Shown piece by piece: positions 33,853 through 42,932 of a stretch of DNA of 64,000 nt (positions within the stretch are counted from its first letter, which is position 1; each line of letters starts with the position of its first letter). Source of the stretch: JAJPIG01 sp035531675 (GTDB taxonomy: Bacteria; Desulfobacterota; Binatia; Binatales; Binataceae); assembly GCA_035531675.1 (NCBI GenBank), contig DATKSL010000041.1, positions 62,001 through 126,000 on the forward strand, read 5' to 3'. The notes under the pieces were generated by a model that was not told the origin of the DNA, made no database searches, and saw only the letters and a program-made list of their open reading frames with translations. The position numbers were made by a program, and so were the translations under genes.

Positions 33853-33886
33853 GCAGCGCCGACCGCGTTGAAGCGGTCGGCGCTGC
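33853..33886. terminator. Strong hairpin after the tannase-like gene
   Basis: A perfect 14-bp stem, GCAGCGCCGACCGC with GCGGTCGGCGCTGC, encloses the 6-nt loop GTTGAA. It lies 26 bp past the stop codon. No T-run follows, so it is either a Rho-linked or RNA-stabilising 3' element or an extragenic palindrome. Confidence 0.6.
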
Positions 33887-34286
33887 CGCATATCCCTGCG
33901 AATCACCCGGCCATTCCCGCCGGCCCGGCCGATCGTTTCAATCAAGATTCCTGACTTGCCGCCTAAATCGAGTTGCGGCGGGGGCGGAGCCTCGCAAACC
34001 GGTGAAACCCGGCAGGCATCAGCAGCGTATCTTGATCAGACGTAGTAATGAGCTGATCTCAACTGTTCATTACGATAATCAAAGAGAGAAACTGAGCTAG
34101 GCATTGACAATTAAGTCACTGCCACATTAAAGCATGCGTGAGAAGTCAATACCGAAAGTTGCTACCGATGGTCGCCAATGGCTAATCGTCGCAGGTCGAA
34201 ATCAATCGGCGAGAGGAGGGTGATGAATCGCCGCTAAGTGAGGGGGAACACATAGCCGCATTCAGTCGTAGAGAAGGGGTTGACAT
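33887..34286. other. AT-richer intergenic region upstream of the beta-propeller gene
   Basis: About 400 bp without a gene. It holds a 7-bp inverted repeat GTAATGA/TCATTAC (34045-34051 and 34067-34073, spacer 15), which looks like an operator. It also holds a TTGACA -35-like hexamer at 34104-34109. A purine-rich ribosome-binding site lies just before ATG 34287. The stretch 33981-34013 (GCAAACCGGTGAAACCCGG) superficially resembles riboswitch segments but does not fit a known consensus. Confidence 0.5.
34104..34132 (+). promoter_or_regulatory. Candidate promoter for the beta-propeller gene
   Basis: TTGACA at 34104-34109 is followed after 17 bp by TTAAAG (34127-34132), a weak -10. The AT-rich setting and the nearby inverted repeat support a regulated promoter. 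It is weak by the -10 match. Confidence 0.3.
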
Positions 34287-37283
34287 ATGTCAGTCGCAAT
34301 ACGCCTCGGGTCTATGGTCCGCATCACGCAGGCAACCGTCATCCTGGCCTTGCTCATCGTCAGTCCGGAGTTAGCCTCTGCAAAACGAATGACCTGCTCG
34401 GTTGGGTCCGGTGCGCCTACTGCGGCGATCGTTGAAGGCCTCGTGATGATCGCGCCGGGCGGCGCCGGAATCGGCGGGGCGCTGGTCCGCTGGCATATGG
34501 GCAAGCAGCGGATGCTGGGCTCGACTGACGGCAACGGCCGCTACGCATTCGAGATTCCGTTCAATCGCTCCGGAACAAATCCGGAGACCGTGATGCTGTC
34601 GGCGCAGGCGAACACTTATCGCATCCCCGCGAAGCAGAAAATGCATCTCTGTCCGGGGATGACATATGAGGCGGATTTCTCACTCAAGCCCGGGCCGGCT
34701 AACCATGTCGGCACCGTCCACGGCCACGTCGTCAACCCCAGGAGCGGCAGCGGCATACCTAACGCGATCATCGCGATCCTGATGGGTCATCGGTTGCCGG
34801 TCGCCAGCGGCGTCACCGACGGCAACGGCGACTATTCGATCCCGGGCATCGGATTTGGCAATGGCCTCACGATCACGGTGAATACCACCGCGGCGCCATG
34901 TGTTAATCCCGCCTCGCGCAACTTCAGCCTGCACAAGGCGATGATGACCGAGAACTTCAAGCTTCGGACCATCAGCACCGGGCGGCTGCGATGCCAGGGT
35001 ATTACCGGCCCGGAACCGACCCCTGAAATTGGTGCGCCGGTCGCCGCCAGTGCCGGTCCTCAGCTAGCCGATGATTCCACGATCAATTGGGGCATCACCA
35101 CTGCCGACGCGATCCAGACCAACGCCGGCCTCGATGCCTGGAACTCGGGCCATATCAACGACATCCTGAAGATCGGGCCGTCGGAAGTGCTGGTGGCGGC
35201 CGACACGGCCGGGGTCTGGTCGGTGGCCTGGAGCTCCAACAGCGCGGCGGCCGCTCCGCTCAGCAGGGATTGGGGATCGATCGACATGACCTCGCTGGCG
35301 CAGGGCCCCGACGGGTCCGAGCACGTCTATGCGGGGACCTATGGCGGCGATCCGGCGAGCCCCGGCGGTGTGCTGTGGGAAACCGACACCTCGTCGATAG
35401 CGCCGCTGGCCAACTGGCTGCAGGACAACCAGAAGCCGCCGTGTAATTCGATCCAGCACATCCTGATCATCAACGAATTCCGGCGCATCGTGGTCGCCTG
35501 CGACTCCGGCGGCAACACTGGCATCTGGTGGTCGCCGATTCCGCCCGCTCCGGCCGCGCACGGCTTGTATAAGTGGCAGGCGGCGATACCGGGTCCGGGA
35601 CTCAACGCTAATGCTCTCCGGCGGCAATTTGCCCGTCTGGCCAAGGGGCCGGGATGGGGCAGCGTGGGAGCGGTGCCGACCGAGGGCACTATCGCGGCGG
35701 CCGCGTGGGGCGGCACGGCGCCCGGCGATCTGCTTTTCTACGGCGGCTGGAAGGGCGGCCACCTGGTGATGAACGCCGCCCAGGTCGACCCGGGAAACGG
35801 CAACCAATCTCTCAACGTCGATCGCACTTCGATCGCGTCCTGCCCCGCCGACGCGCATACGATGTACGCGGTCAGCGCGGATCCCAACTCCAATCCGCCA
35901 TGGTTGATCGCCGCGACCTGGCAATCGACCGACGGCGGCCAGAGCTGGGCGATGGTGAATCAGCCGGGCCCCAACGGCGGCAATCAGGGTTGGTATAACC
36001 AGGCGATCGCAGTGTCGCCCGCCGACTGCAACACCTTCGCTATCGCCTGGCGCGAGAACACCTTCGTCTCCTTCGACGGCGGCGGCTCCTATACCAAGTT
36101 GGACGATGGATTAGGGATCAACGGCCATCTGCACGGCGATTATCATGCGGTCATGTTCGACCCCGACGATCCGCAGACGATCTTCATGGGCAGCGACGGC
36201 GGGCTCGCCTCGGCCGGCGGCGTGGTGCCGATGGGGTCGCCGACCTTCGCCAGCTACTACAACCAGCATCTCACCGACCTCCAGTTTTACCATGCCTCGC
36301 CCAGCTTTCGGACCGTGGGTCTGGTAGCCGCACCGCTGCAGGATAACGGCGTGATCTGGGCGCTGGCCTCGAGTTGGTGGACGCGAATCGTCGACTCCGA
36401 TGGCGAATACTCGGAATTTGCGGGCGCGGGCTCGATGGGCGCCACTGGCGGGCCGGATGACCGGGGCGACGTGCTGGCCTATGCCGGCAACTCGGACAAC
36501 AACGGTCAATGGGCGCAGGCGATCTGGGATGGAGCCGGGATGTCGAGCCCGAGTCCGGCGATCCTTCCGGTGACCGACAATAACGGTCCGCGCGACCCCG
36601 CCGGTATCCCCGGCAGCGGCAGTCCGGCCGCTAACGTCCGCAGTCCCAACTATTCCAACGGCGCCGGCCAGTTGATGTACGTGGTCACCGGCCGCGCCGC
36701 CAACGTATTGGGATTATTCGGCAACAGCGACGGCACCGATATGCACTGGGAAAGCCTCGGCGCGATCGGCGGCGGCCAAAACGTCACCGCGGTATCGTCG
36801 TTCAATGGCAACGCGGTGTTCGTCGGCACCGACCAGGGCAACATCTATCAATTGACCCAGCCCTATACCGGCGCGGCGCTGCAGCTTGCGATCAACGAGC
36901 CTGCCGGCGGCACCGGGCCGATCAACTCTTTGCTGGAGTTTTTCCCGACCGTCGCTTTCGCCGCGACCGGCTCGGTCCCGTACGGACCGGGCTACGTGAT
37001 GAGCTTCACCGGCCAGGCCTGGCAGGTGACAGGCGGCGGCGCTTTGCCGAGCAATCTCCCGTTTTTGGGCGTCGACGGGCCCAACCTTGGCTCGATCTTC
37101 GCGGCTAACAGCGCGCAGGTCTTTGATACGCACGACCTTGGCGGCACCTGGCTCTCCGCCTCGGACGGACTGCCGGCCGTCGTCCATACCAGCGAGATTC
37201 ATTACGTGCTGCAACCCGACGGCAACCAGTACCTGTACCTGGCGAGCTATGGATGGTCGGCGCTGCGCGCGCTGCTGCCATGA
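34287..37283 (+). CDS. Exported beta-propeller protein with tandem Ig-like domains
   Basis: The 998-residue secreted protein has a signal peptide (about 1-33, ATVILALLIVSPELASA). Two carboxypeptidase-regulatory-like Ig folds follow (VMIAPGGAGIGGALVRWHM...STDGNGRYAF and GTVHGHVVNPRSGSGIPNAII...VTDGNGDYSI). The rest has many Gly-rich, Asp-box-like repeats (STDGGQSWAMV, SFDGGGSYTKL, GSDGGLASAG, THDLGGTWLSASDGL). The Asp-box S/T-x-D-x-G-x-x-W pattern marks sialidase/BNR/VPS10-type beta-propellers. It is probably an extracellular binding or hydrolytic protein. The catalytic residues of sialidases are not evident. The ribosome-binding site AAGGGG fits ATG 34287. Confidence 0.85.
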   Translation: MSVAIRLGSMVRITQATVILALLIVSPELASAKRMTCSVGSGAPTAAIVEGLVMIAPGGAGIGGALVRWHMGKQRMLGSTDGNGRYAFEIPFNRSGTNPETVMLSAQANTYRIPAKQKMHLCPGMTYEADFSLKPGPANHVGTVHGHVVNPRSGSGIPNAIIAILMGHRLPVASGVTDGNGDYSIPGIGFGNGLTITVNTTAAPCVNPASRNFSLHKAMMTENFKLRTISTGRLRCQGITGPEPTPEIGAPVAASAGPQLADDSTINWGITTADAIQTNAGLDAWNSGHINDILKIGPSEVLVAADTAGVWSVAWSSNSAAAAPLSRDWGSIDMTSLAQGPDGSEHVYAGTYGGDPASPGGVLWETDTSSIAPLANWLQDNQKPPCNSIQHILIINEFRRIVVACDSGGNTGIWWSPIPPAPAAHGLYKWQAAIPGPGLNANALRRQFARLAKGPGWGSVGAVPTEGTIAAAAWGGTAPGDLLFYGGWKGGHLVMNAAQVDPGNGNQSLNVDRTSIASCPADAHTMYAVSADPNSNPPWLIAATWQSTDGGQSWAMVNQPGPNGGNQGWYNQAIAVSPADCNTFAIAWRENTFVSFDGGGSYTKLDDGLGINGHLHGDYHAVMFDPDDPQTIFMGSDGGLASAGGVVPMGSPTFASYYNQHLTDLQFYHASPSFRTVGLVAAPLQDNGVIWALASSWWTRIVDSDGEYSEFAGAGSMGATGGPDDRGDVLAYAGNSDNNGQWAQAIWDGAGMSSPSPAILPVTDNNGPRDPAGIPGSGSPAANVRSPNYSNGAGQLMYVVTGRAANVLGLFGNSDGTDMHWESLGAIGGGQNVTAVSSFNGNAVFVGTDQGNIYQLTQPYTGAALQLAINEPAGGTGPINSLLEFFPTVAFAATGSVPYGPGYVMSFTGQAWQVTGGGALPSNLPFLGVDGPNLGSIFAANSAQVFDTHDLGGTWLSASDGLPAVVHTSEIHYVLQPDGNQYLYLASYGWSALRALLP

Positions 37284-37361
37284 TTGGGCGATGTCGATCC
37301 GGCCGATCCTCGTTCGACTAGAGTGCATCAGCCCGAATAATCGGGCGCCAGGAGGATCTCG

Positions 37362-37703
37362 ATGCAGTACATGCTTTTGATCTACGACAATCAGGCCGGG
37401 TCCAGGAGCGCCGCGGAGCTGAGCAAGCTCCACGATGAGTACCTGGCCTTCACGCAGGGAATCATTAAGAACGGCAACTTCAAGGGCGGCGACGCGCTCG
37501 AGCCGTCCACCACCGCTACCACGGTCAAGGTCCGTGACGGCAAGACCCTGATGACCGACGGTCCGTTCGCGGAAACCAAGGAGCAGATCGTCGGCTACTA
37601 TATCGTCGAGGCCCGGGATCTCGACGAGGCGGCGGCGATCGCCAGCCGTATTCCGACTGCCCGCACCGGAGGTATCGAGGTACGACCGGTCCGCAAGATG
37701 TAG
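37362..37703 (+). CDS. YCII-related DGPF-domain protein
   Basis: The 113-residue protein has the hallmark DGPFAETKEQIVGYYIVEA after the opening MQYMLLIYDNQ. DGPF proteins have an alpha/beta ferredoxin-like fold. They occur next to sigma factors of the ECF42 group, as here (the next gene starts 49 bp on). An AGGAGG-like ribosome-binding site precedes the ATG. Their biochemical role is unsettled. Confidence 0.92.
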   Translation: MQYMLLIYDNQAGSRSAAELSKLHDEYLAFTQGIIKNGNFKGGDALEPSTTATTVKVRDGKTLMTDGPFAETKEQIVGYYIVEARDLDEAAAIASRIPTARTGGIEVRPVRKM

Positions 37704-37752
37704 CGATTCGCTCCGCAGCCGCCCGGTGCGCTAACCTCGCGCGGGGCGGCTG

Positions 37753-39000
37753 ATGGAGCGCGTTGCTATCGAGCAGGTCTATCGCACCGACTACGGGCGC
37801 ATCGTCGCCCGGCTGATCTATCTGCTGGGCGATTTCGAGCTCGCCGAGGAGGCCGCTGCGGAGGCCTTCAAGGCGGCGCTCGAACAATGGGGTCGTGACG
37901 GTATCCCGGCCAATCCGCGCGCCTGGATAATCGCCACCGCCCGTCACCAGGCGATTGACCGGTTGCGCCGGCGCGTCTCGTTCGACGCCCGGCGCGATGA
38001 ACTGCTGCACTTCGTCGAGAATCGCATGGCGGATTCTGAACCCGAGGCTGACGGCGCGGTGCGGGACGAGCGGCTGCGCCTGATCTTCACCTGTTGCCAT
38101 CCGGCGCTCGCGCTCGAAGCCCAGGTCGCGCTGTCATTGCGCACCCTGTGCGGACTTTCGACCGACGAGATTGCGCGGGCCTTTCTGATTCCGGCGACGA
38201 CCATGGCGCAGCGTTTGGTGCGTGCCCAGCGCAAAATTCGCGCCGCCCGCATCCCGTACGAAGTGCCGTCGAGCGACCACCTGGCCGAGCGCCTCGAGGC
38301 GGTGCTGACGGTAATCTACCTGGTCTTCAACGAGGGCTACGCCGCCACCGCCGGCGATCCCCTGGTGCGCAAGGATCTGTGCGCGGAGGCGATCCGGCTC
38401 GGACGCATAGTGCTCGAACTGATGCCGGGCGACGCCGAGACCGCGGGATTGCTGGCGCTGATGCTGCTCCATGATGCGCGGCGCGAGACGCGGCTCGACG
38501 CCGCCGGCGAAGTGGTGCTGCTCGAGGATCAGGATCGCGAGCGCTGGGATCGCGTGCAGATCGCGGAAGGGCTGCGACTGGTCGAGATGGCGCTGCGGGG
38601 AGGGCCGGCGGGTCCCTACGCAGTGCAGGCCGCGATCGCAGCGACTCACGCCCGCGCCCGGCGCGCCGCCGACACCGATTGGCGGGAGATCGCCGCGCTC
38701 TACGATTACCTGCTGACGCAGCAGCCCTCGCCGGTTATCGCACTTAACCGCGCGGTAGCGGTGGCGATGGCGTTCGGGCCGGAACCGGGCCTTGCTCTGA
38801 TCGCTACCATCGAGGCGCAGGGCGAGCTCAGCAACTACTACCTGCTGCCCGCCGCGCGCGCCGACCTGCTGCGGCGGATGGCGCGCTGGCGGGAGGCGGC
38901 CGACGCCTACCGCGCGGCGCTCGCGCTGGTAAAGGGGAATCCGGAGCGGCGCTTTCTCGAACGGCGGCTGGCCGAGGCCGAAGCGCTGCGCGATAGCTGA
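37753..39000 (+). CDS. ECF sigma factor of the DGPF-linked (ECF42-like) group
   Basis: The 415-residue protein is an extracytoplasmic-function sigma factor with an unusually long C-terminal extension. The sigma2 region (VYRTDYGRIVARLIYLLGDFELAEEAAAEAFKAALEQW) is near the start. Sigma4 follows (EAQVALSLRTLCGLSTDEIARAFLIPATTMAQRLVRAQRKI). A roughly 200-residue C-terminal TPR-like domain (LLTQQPSPVIALNRAVAVAMAFGPEPGLALI) is characteristic of ECF42. The upstream DGPF gene is its usual partner, and there is no classical anti-sigma gene. Confidence 0.93.
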   Translation: MERVAIEQVYRTDYGRIVARLIYLLGDFELAEEAAAEAFKAALEQWGRDGIPANPRAWIIATARHQAIDRLRRRVSFDARRDELLHFVENRMADSEPEADGAVRDERLRLIFTCCHPALALEAQVALSLRTLCGLSTDEIARAFLIPATTMAQRLVRAQRKIRAARIPYEVPSSDHLAERLEAVLTVIYLVFNEGYAATAGDPLVRKDLCAEAIRLGRIVLELMPGDAETAGLLALMLLHDARRETRLDAAGEVVLLEDQDRERWDRVQIAEGLRLVEMALRGGPAGPYAVQAAIAATHARARRAADTDWREIAALYDYLLTQQPSPVIALNRAVAVAMAFGPEPGLALIATIEAQGELSNYYLLPAARADLLRRMARWREAADAYRAALALVKGNPERRFLERRLAEAEALRDS

Positions 39001-39120
39001 TCGGCCTGGTGCCCTTCCGGTAGCAGTTGATAACGCCGCACCGTCGCGGTTGCGCGACGCTCATGCGCAGGGCAGCATATGGGGCCATCGGGGAGCGCCG
39101 GGCGCTCCGCTCGCATCATC

Positions 39121-40545
39121 GTGCTGTTCAATTCCTACGCGTTCACTTTCGGCTTCATGCCGATCGCGCTGATCGTCTTCGGTCTGCTGGCGCGCTCCGG
39201 CCATCTGCGCGCCACCGCGGCCTTCACGATCGTCGCCTCGCTGTTCTTCTACGGCTGGTGGAACTGGCACTATCTGTTCCTGTTCGGCTTCTCGGTCGGC
39301 TTCAACTACCTGTGGTCGCTGCTGCTGCGGCCGGCGACCGCGGCCGAGGCGGCGGCGGGCGCGCGCAGTCCGCGGATCCGCCGCGTGCTGTTCGGGATCG
39401 GCGTGGCGGTCAATCTCGCCCTGCTCGGCTACTTCAAGTATCGCAACTTCCTGGTGAGCAGCGCCGGCGTGATTCTGGGCACGCATTGGATCCTGCCGCC
39501 GCTGGTGCTGCCGCTGGCGGTCTCGTTCTTCACTTTTGAGCAGATCACCTACCTCTCGGCGGCGCTGGGCGGCGAGCCCGGCACCGGCGACTTCATCAGC
39601 TATGGCATGTTCATCGCGTTCTTCCCGCATCTGATCGCCGGGCCGATCGTGCGGTACAACCAGATCTATCCGCAGTTCAACCGCGACACGCGCTTTGCGC
39701 TGACCGCGGCCAACCTGAGCGACGGCCTGATGATCTTCGCCATCGGGCTGTTCAAGAAAGTGATAATCGCGGATACCTTCCGCAATATCGTCGATCCGCT
39801 GTTCGCCCATCCCGGCCCGATCGCGTTTGGCGACGCCTGGGGCGCGGCGCTGGGCTTCGCGCTGCAGATCTATTTCGATTTCTCGGGCTACACCGACATG
39901 GCGATCGGCCTGGCGCGGATGTTCGGCGTGGTGTTTCCCGAAAACTTCGATTCGCCCTACAAGGCTCGCGACCTGGTCCACTTCTGGCGCACCTGGCATA
40001 TGACGCTGTCGTTCTTCCTGCGCGACTATCTTTACATCCCGCTGGGCGGTAATCGGCGCGGCGTGCTCCGCCACTACATCAACCTGATGATCACGATGGT
40101 GCTGGGCGGGCTGTGGCACGGCGCCAATTGGACCTTCGTGATGTGGGGGACGCTGCACGGGCTGGGGCTCGCGCTGAATCATGCGCGGCGCAAGGCCGCC
40201 TGGAAACTTCCCGACGCCGCAGCCTGGGCGCTGACCTTCGTCTTCGTTACCATCGCCTGGGTCTTCTTCCGCGCCGAGAGCTTTCGCGAGGCGGCGTTTT
40301 TCCTGCGCGGGATGGCGGGGCTCGCCGGCAGCGCCGGGCTGGTGCATCGCTACTCGATCGGCTTTCACGAGTTCGAGCGGATCGCGATCGCGCTCGGCAT
40401 CGTGCTGTTCTGCCCCAACCGCCAGGCGATCATGAACTTCAACTGGCGCAACGACTATCTCTATGCCGGCGCGTTCGCGATCCTGATGGCCGCGGCCACC
40501 ATGACGATGGCCAATCCGCCGCCCTTCATCTACTTCCAGTTCTGA
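39121..40545 (+). CDS. MBOAT-family membrane O-acyltransferase
   Basis: The 474-residue polytopic protein is of the AlgI/DltB type, transferring acyl groups (usually acetyl) to extracytoplasmic polysaccharide or other acceptors. Motifs include LFNSYAFTFGFMPI at the N-terminus, FPHLIAGPIVRYNQIYPQF, DFSGYTDMAIGLARMFGV, PLGGNRRGVLRHYINLMITMVLGGLWHGANWTF with the catalytic histidine. GTG 39121 gives MLFNSYAF, the family's usual beginning. An in-frame ATG at 39079 is an alternative. It is followed after 16 bp by an SGNH-like gene, as in algI-algJ pairs. Confidence 0.93.
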   Translation: MLFNSYAFTFGFMPIALIVFGLLARSGHLRATAAFTIVASLFFYGWWNWHYLFLFGFSVGFNYLWSLLLRPATAAEAAAGARSPRIRRVLFGIGVAVNLALLGYFKYRNFLVSSAGVILGTHWILPPLVLPLAVSFFTFEQITYLSAALGGEPGTGDFISYGMFIAFFPHLIAGPIVRYNQIYPQFNRDTRFALTAANLSDGLMIFAIGLFKKVIIADTFRNIVDPLFAHPGPIAFGDAWGAALGFALQIYFDFSGYTDMAIGLARMFGVVFPENFDSPYKARDLVHFWRTWHMTLSFFLRDYLYIPLGGNRRGVLRHYINLMITMVLGGLWHGANWTFVMWGTLHGLGLALNHARRKAAWKLPDAAAWALTFVFVTIAWVFFRAESFREAAFFLRGMAGLAGSAGLVHRYSIGFHEFERIAIALGIVLFCPNRQAIMNFNWRNDYLYAGAFAILMAAATMTMANPPPFIYFQF

Positions 40546-40561
40546 GCGGGGCGGCGTATCG

Positions 40562-41731
40562 ATGAGACGCCGGCTGGTGCTGATGCTCGCGATGGCCGCC
40601 GGGCTCGTCCTGTGCGGCGCGCTCGCCAACTACCTGCTCAATCCCTACGGGCTTTGGAGCACCACGCTCATCGATCCGGTGTTCCGTAAGCCCGACGACG
40701 AGCACGTCGCGCTGCCCTATGTCATCCGCAGCGCCGACCTCTCGACGCTCCTGGTCGGAACCTCGCGCATGGTATTCGGGATGCGTATCGACAGCCTGGC
40801 CGCCAACGGCTTTGTCAACGCCGGCATCCGTGCGGCGACGTTGCGCGAATCGTGCGCGATCGTGCGCGCGGCGCTCGCCAATCCGCATCTCAAACGGATC
40901 GTATGGGAGATCGATTTCTTCCAGTTCAAGGGCGGCTGGGACCCACCCAACCGGGAGTTCTACTGGCGGCTGCGCGGCGGCGTCGGCCCGCCGATCGTTG
41001 ATACGCTGCTGAGCCTGACGGCGCTCGACAGCGGCATCGACGATGTGCGGCGGATGCTGCTTGGCCGCGCGCGGCTGCCGGCTTCGGCCCGCAGCACAGT
41101 GCCGTGGCCGCCCGACGAGATCTGCCGCCAGTATGGCGCCGAGCTTGGCCGCGGACTGGTGGCGACGCCGGCCCCCGAGATCGTCCGGGAAATCTCGGTC
41201 GATATGCCGAACTACCGGAACTATCGTTTCTCGGAGAGCTTCTGGAAGCTCTTCCGCACCACCGTCGAGCGCGCGCAGCGGCGCGGCGTCGAGGTGATCC
41301 TGTTCGTGCCGCCGATGACCGAGTATGAACTGGAAGTGATCCGGCGCACCGGCGGCTGGGACGATTTCGAGCGCTGGAAGCGGCGGCTGGTGACGATCGG
41401 GCCGGTCACCGATTTTTCCGGCTACAACCGCTTGGCGCGCGCCGATGAATATTACAACGACGTGATGCATCACAAGACGCCGATCGGAGAAAGCCTGCTG
41501 CGCATCCTGCTCGGGATGCCCGCGCCGTCGTGCGATGGGATCGGCAAGAATCTGCGCGCCGCCGCTATTCGGCTCGACGCGCGCAATATCGACGGCGCAA
41601 TCGCTGATCAGGATCGGCTGATGCGCGCGGCGTCGGCGGAGGATTCGCGTTACGGACGGTTGGCCGCCCGGGCTCTCGAAGACCAACGCGCGCGGCGCGC
41701 GGCGCGGCGGCATGCGACCGTGCTGCCCTGA
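40562..41731 (+). CDS. Membrane-anchored SGNH-like protein, partner of the MBOAT acyltransferase
   Basis: The 389-residue protein has an N-terminal membrane anchor (LMLAMAAGLVLCGALANYLL). The SGNH-like block LLVGTSRM resembles the GDS nucleophile segment, and the late block EYYNDVMHHKTPIGESLLRI resembles the DxxH segment. By analogy with AlgJ/AlgX and DltD it would hand acyl groups from the MBOAT protein to an envelope glycan. The hydrolase residues are only partly recognisable, so enzymatic activity is inference. Confidence 0.75.
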   Translation: MRRRLVLMLAMAAGLVLCGALANYLLNPYGLWSTTLIDPVFRKPDDEHVALPYVIRSADLSTLLVGTSRMVFGMRIDSLAANGFVNAGIRAATLRESCAIVRAALANPHLKRIVWEIDFFQFKGGWDPPNREFYWRLRGGVGPPIVDTLLSLTALDSGIDDVRRMLLGRARLPASARSTVPWPPDEICRQYGAELGRGLVATPAPEIVREISVDMPNYRNYRFSESFWKLFRTTVERAQRRGVEVILFVPPMTEYELEVIRRTGGWDDFERWKRRLVTIGPVTDFSGYNRLARADEYYNDVMHHKTPIGESLLRILLGMPAPSCDGIGKNLRAAAIRLDARNIDGAIADQDRLMRAASAEDSRYGRLAARALEDQRARRAARRHATVLP

Positions 41732-41756
41732 GGGCAGCGCACAAGGAGGCCAGGCG

Positions 41757-42923
41757 ATGACGGCTCAAGCGGAGGCGACGGATCTGTTCCCGCGTTTTTC
41801 AGCGGCCGAGTTCGAGCGGCGGCATAAAGCGATGCGCGAGGCGATGGACCGCGAGCGGCTCGACGCGATGCTGGTCTACGGGCTGCCGGGGTCGGTCGAG
41901 ATTTCCTACCTCACCAACTATGTGCCGCTGAGCCCGTGCTGGTTGATCTTTCCGCGCCACGGCGAGCCGGCGCTGTTGCTGCATTTCTACAACCATATCT
42001 TCTGCGCGCGCGCCCAGGCGATTATCGACGACATCCGCGCCTATCGCTTGCCGGCCACCGAGACCGTGGCCGATCATCTGCGCGAGCGCGGCCTGGCCGC
42101 CGGGCGTATCGGCGTGGTCAGCCTCAACTGGGTGTCCCATCACGACTTTATCGATCTTCAGCGCCGCCTTCCCGACGCGAGCCTGCCCGACTTCGGCGGC
42201 CCGTTTACCGCCATTCGCTGGGTCAAGAGCGAAGAGGAAATGCCGTTCGTGCGGCGCAGCGGCTACCTGACCGATCTGACCTGCGAGGCGCTGGAACGGG
42301 AGCTCAGGCCGGGCCTCTCGGAATTCGACATCAGGTCGATCGTGGTCGGCGCGTTTGAGCGGCACGAGAGCGATCCGGGCATCCACTTCATCGCCAGCAC
42401 CAGCATGATCGAGCCCGATCGATGTGTGCCGTGGCAGCGGCCGACGCCGCGCACGATTACGCGGGGCAGCGTGGTGATAACCGAAATCACCGTCAGCTAC
42501 TGGGGCTACTCGACGCAGATCCATCGGCCGTTCGCGATCGCCGAAGAGCCGACGCCGCTTTATCGGCAGCTATTCGACGCCGCCTGCGAGTGCTACGAGT
42601 CGGTCCGGCGCATCTGCAAGCCGGGCACCACCAGCGAGGAGATCGTGGCGGCCACCGCCTGCATCGAGGAGCGCGGCTTCACCAGCTACGACAGCGTCTT
42701 CCATGGCGAGCGCGGCAAGTTTCCCGAACTCGGCACGCGCTCGGCGTGGCATCGGCTCGAACCCTGGCGGCTGCGGGAAAACATGGTGCACGTCATTCAG
42801 CCCAACCCGGTCACGTGCGATTATCGGGCCGGCTTGCAGTTGGGCGCGGCAGTGATCGTGCGGCCCGCCGGCGGCGAGTCGCTGCACAACTATCCGTTCA
42901 AGTTCCCGGTCTGCGGGGCCTAG
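41757..42923 (+). CDS. M24 aminopeptidase P-fold protein lacking metal ligands
   Basis: The 388-residue protein combines a creatinase-N-like domain (about 1-150) and a pita-bread M24 domain. In canonical M24 peptidases the metal site is Asp, Asp, His, Glu, Glu. Here the DxG block reads TEITVSYWGY (Asp to Glu), GYxSD reads GYSTQ (Asp to Gln), and the final IEPG reads IQPNP (Glu to Gln). It therefore should not bind two metals and is more like creatinase, which uses the same fold without metal. Substrate unknown. The ribosome-binding site AAGGAGG favours ATG 41757. Confidence 0.85.
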   Translation: MTAQAEATDLFPRFSAAEFERRHKAMREAMDRERLDAMLVYGLPGSVEISYLTNYVPLSPCWLIFPRHGEPALLLHFYNHIFCARAQAIIDDIRAYRLPATETVADHLRERGLAAGRIGVVSLNWVSHHDFIDLQRRLPDASLPDFGGPFTAIRWVKSEEEMPFVRRSGYLTDLTCEALERELRPGLSEFDIRSIVVGAFERHESDPGIHFIASTSMIEPDRCVPWQRPTPRTITRGSVVITEITVSYWGYSTQIHRPFAIAEEPTPLYRQLFDAACECYESVRRICKPGTTSEEIVAATACIEERGFTSYDSVFHGERGKFPELGTRSAWHRLEPWRLRENMVHVIQPNPVTCDYRAGLQLGAAVIVRPAGGESLHNYPFKFPVCGA

Positions 42924-42932
42924 CGGCGAAAC

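Noticed and set aside
33981..34013. Possible riboswitch-like GCAAACCGGTGAAACCCGG segment
   Set aside because: It resembles pieces of cyclic-di-GMP and cobalamin riboswitches, but the invariant downstream segments are missing and the stem does not extend.
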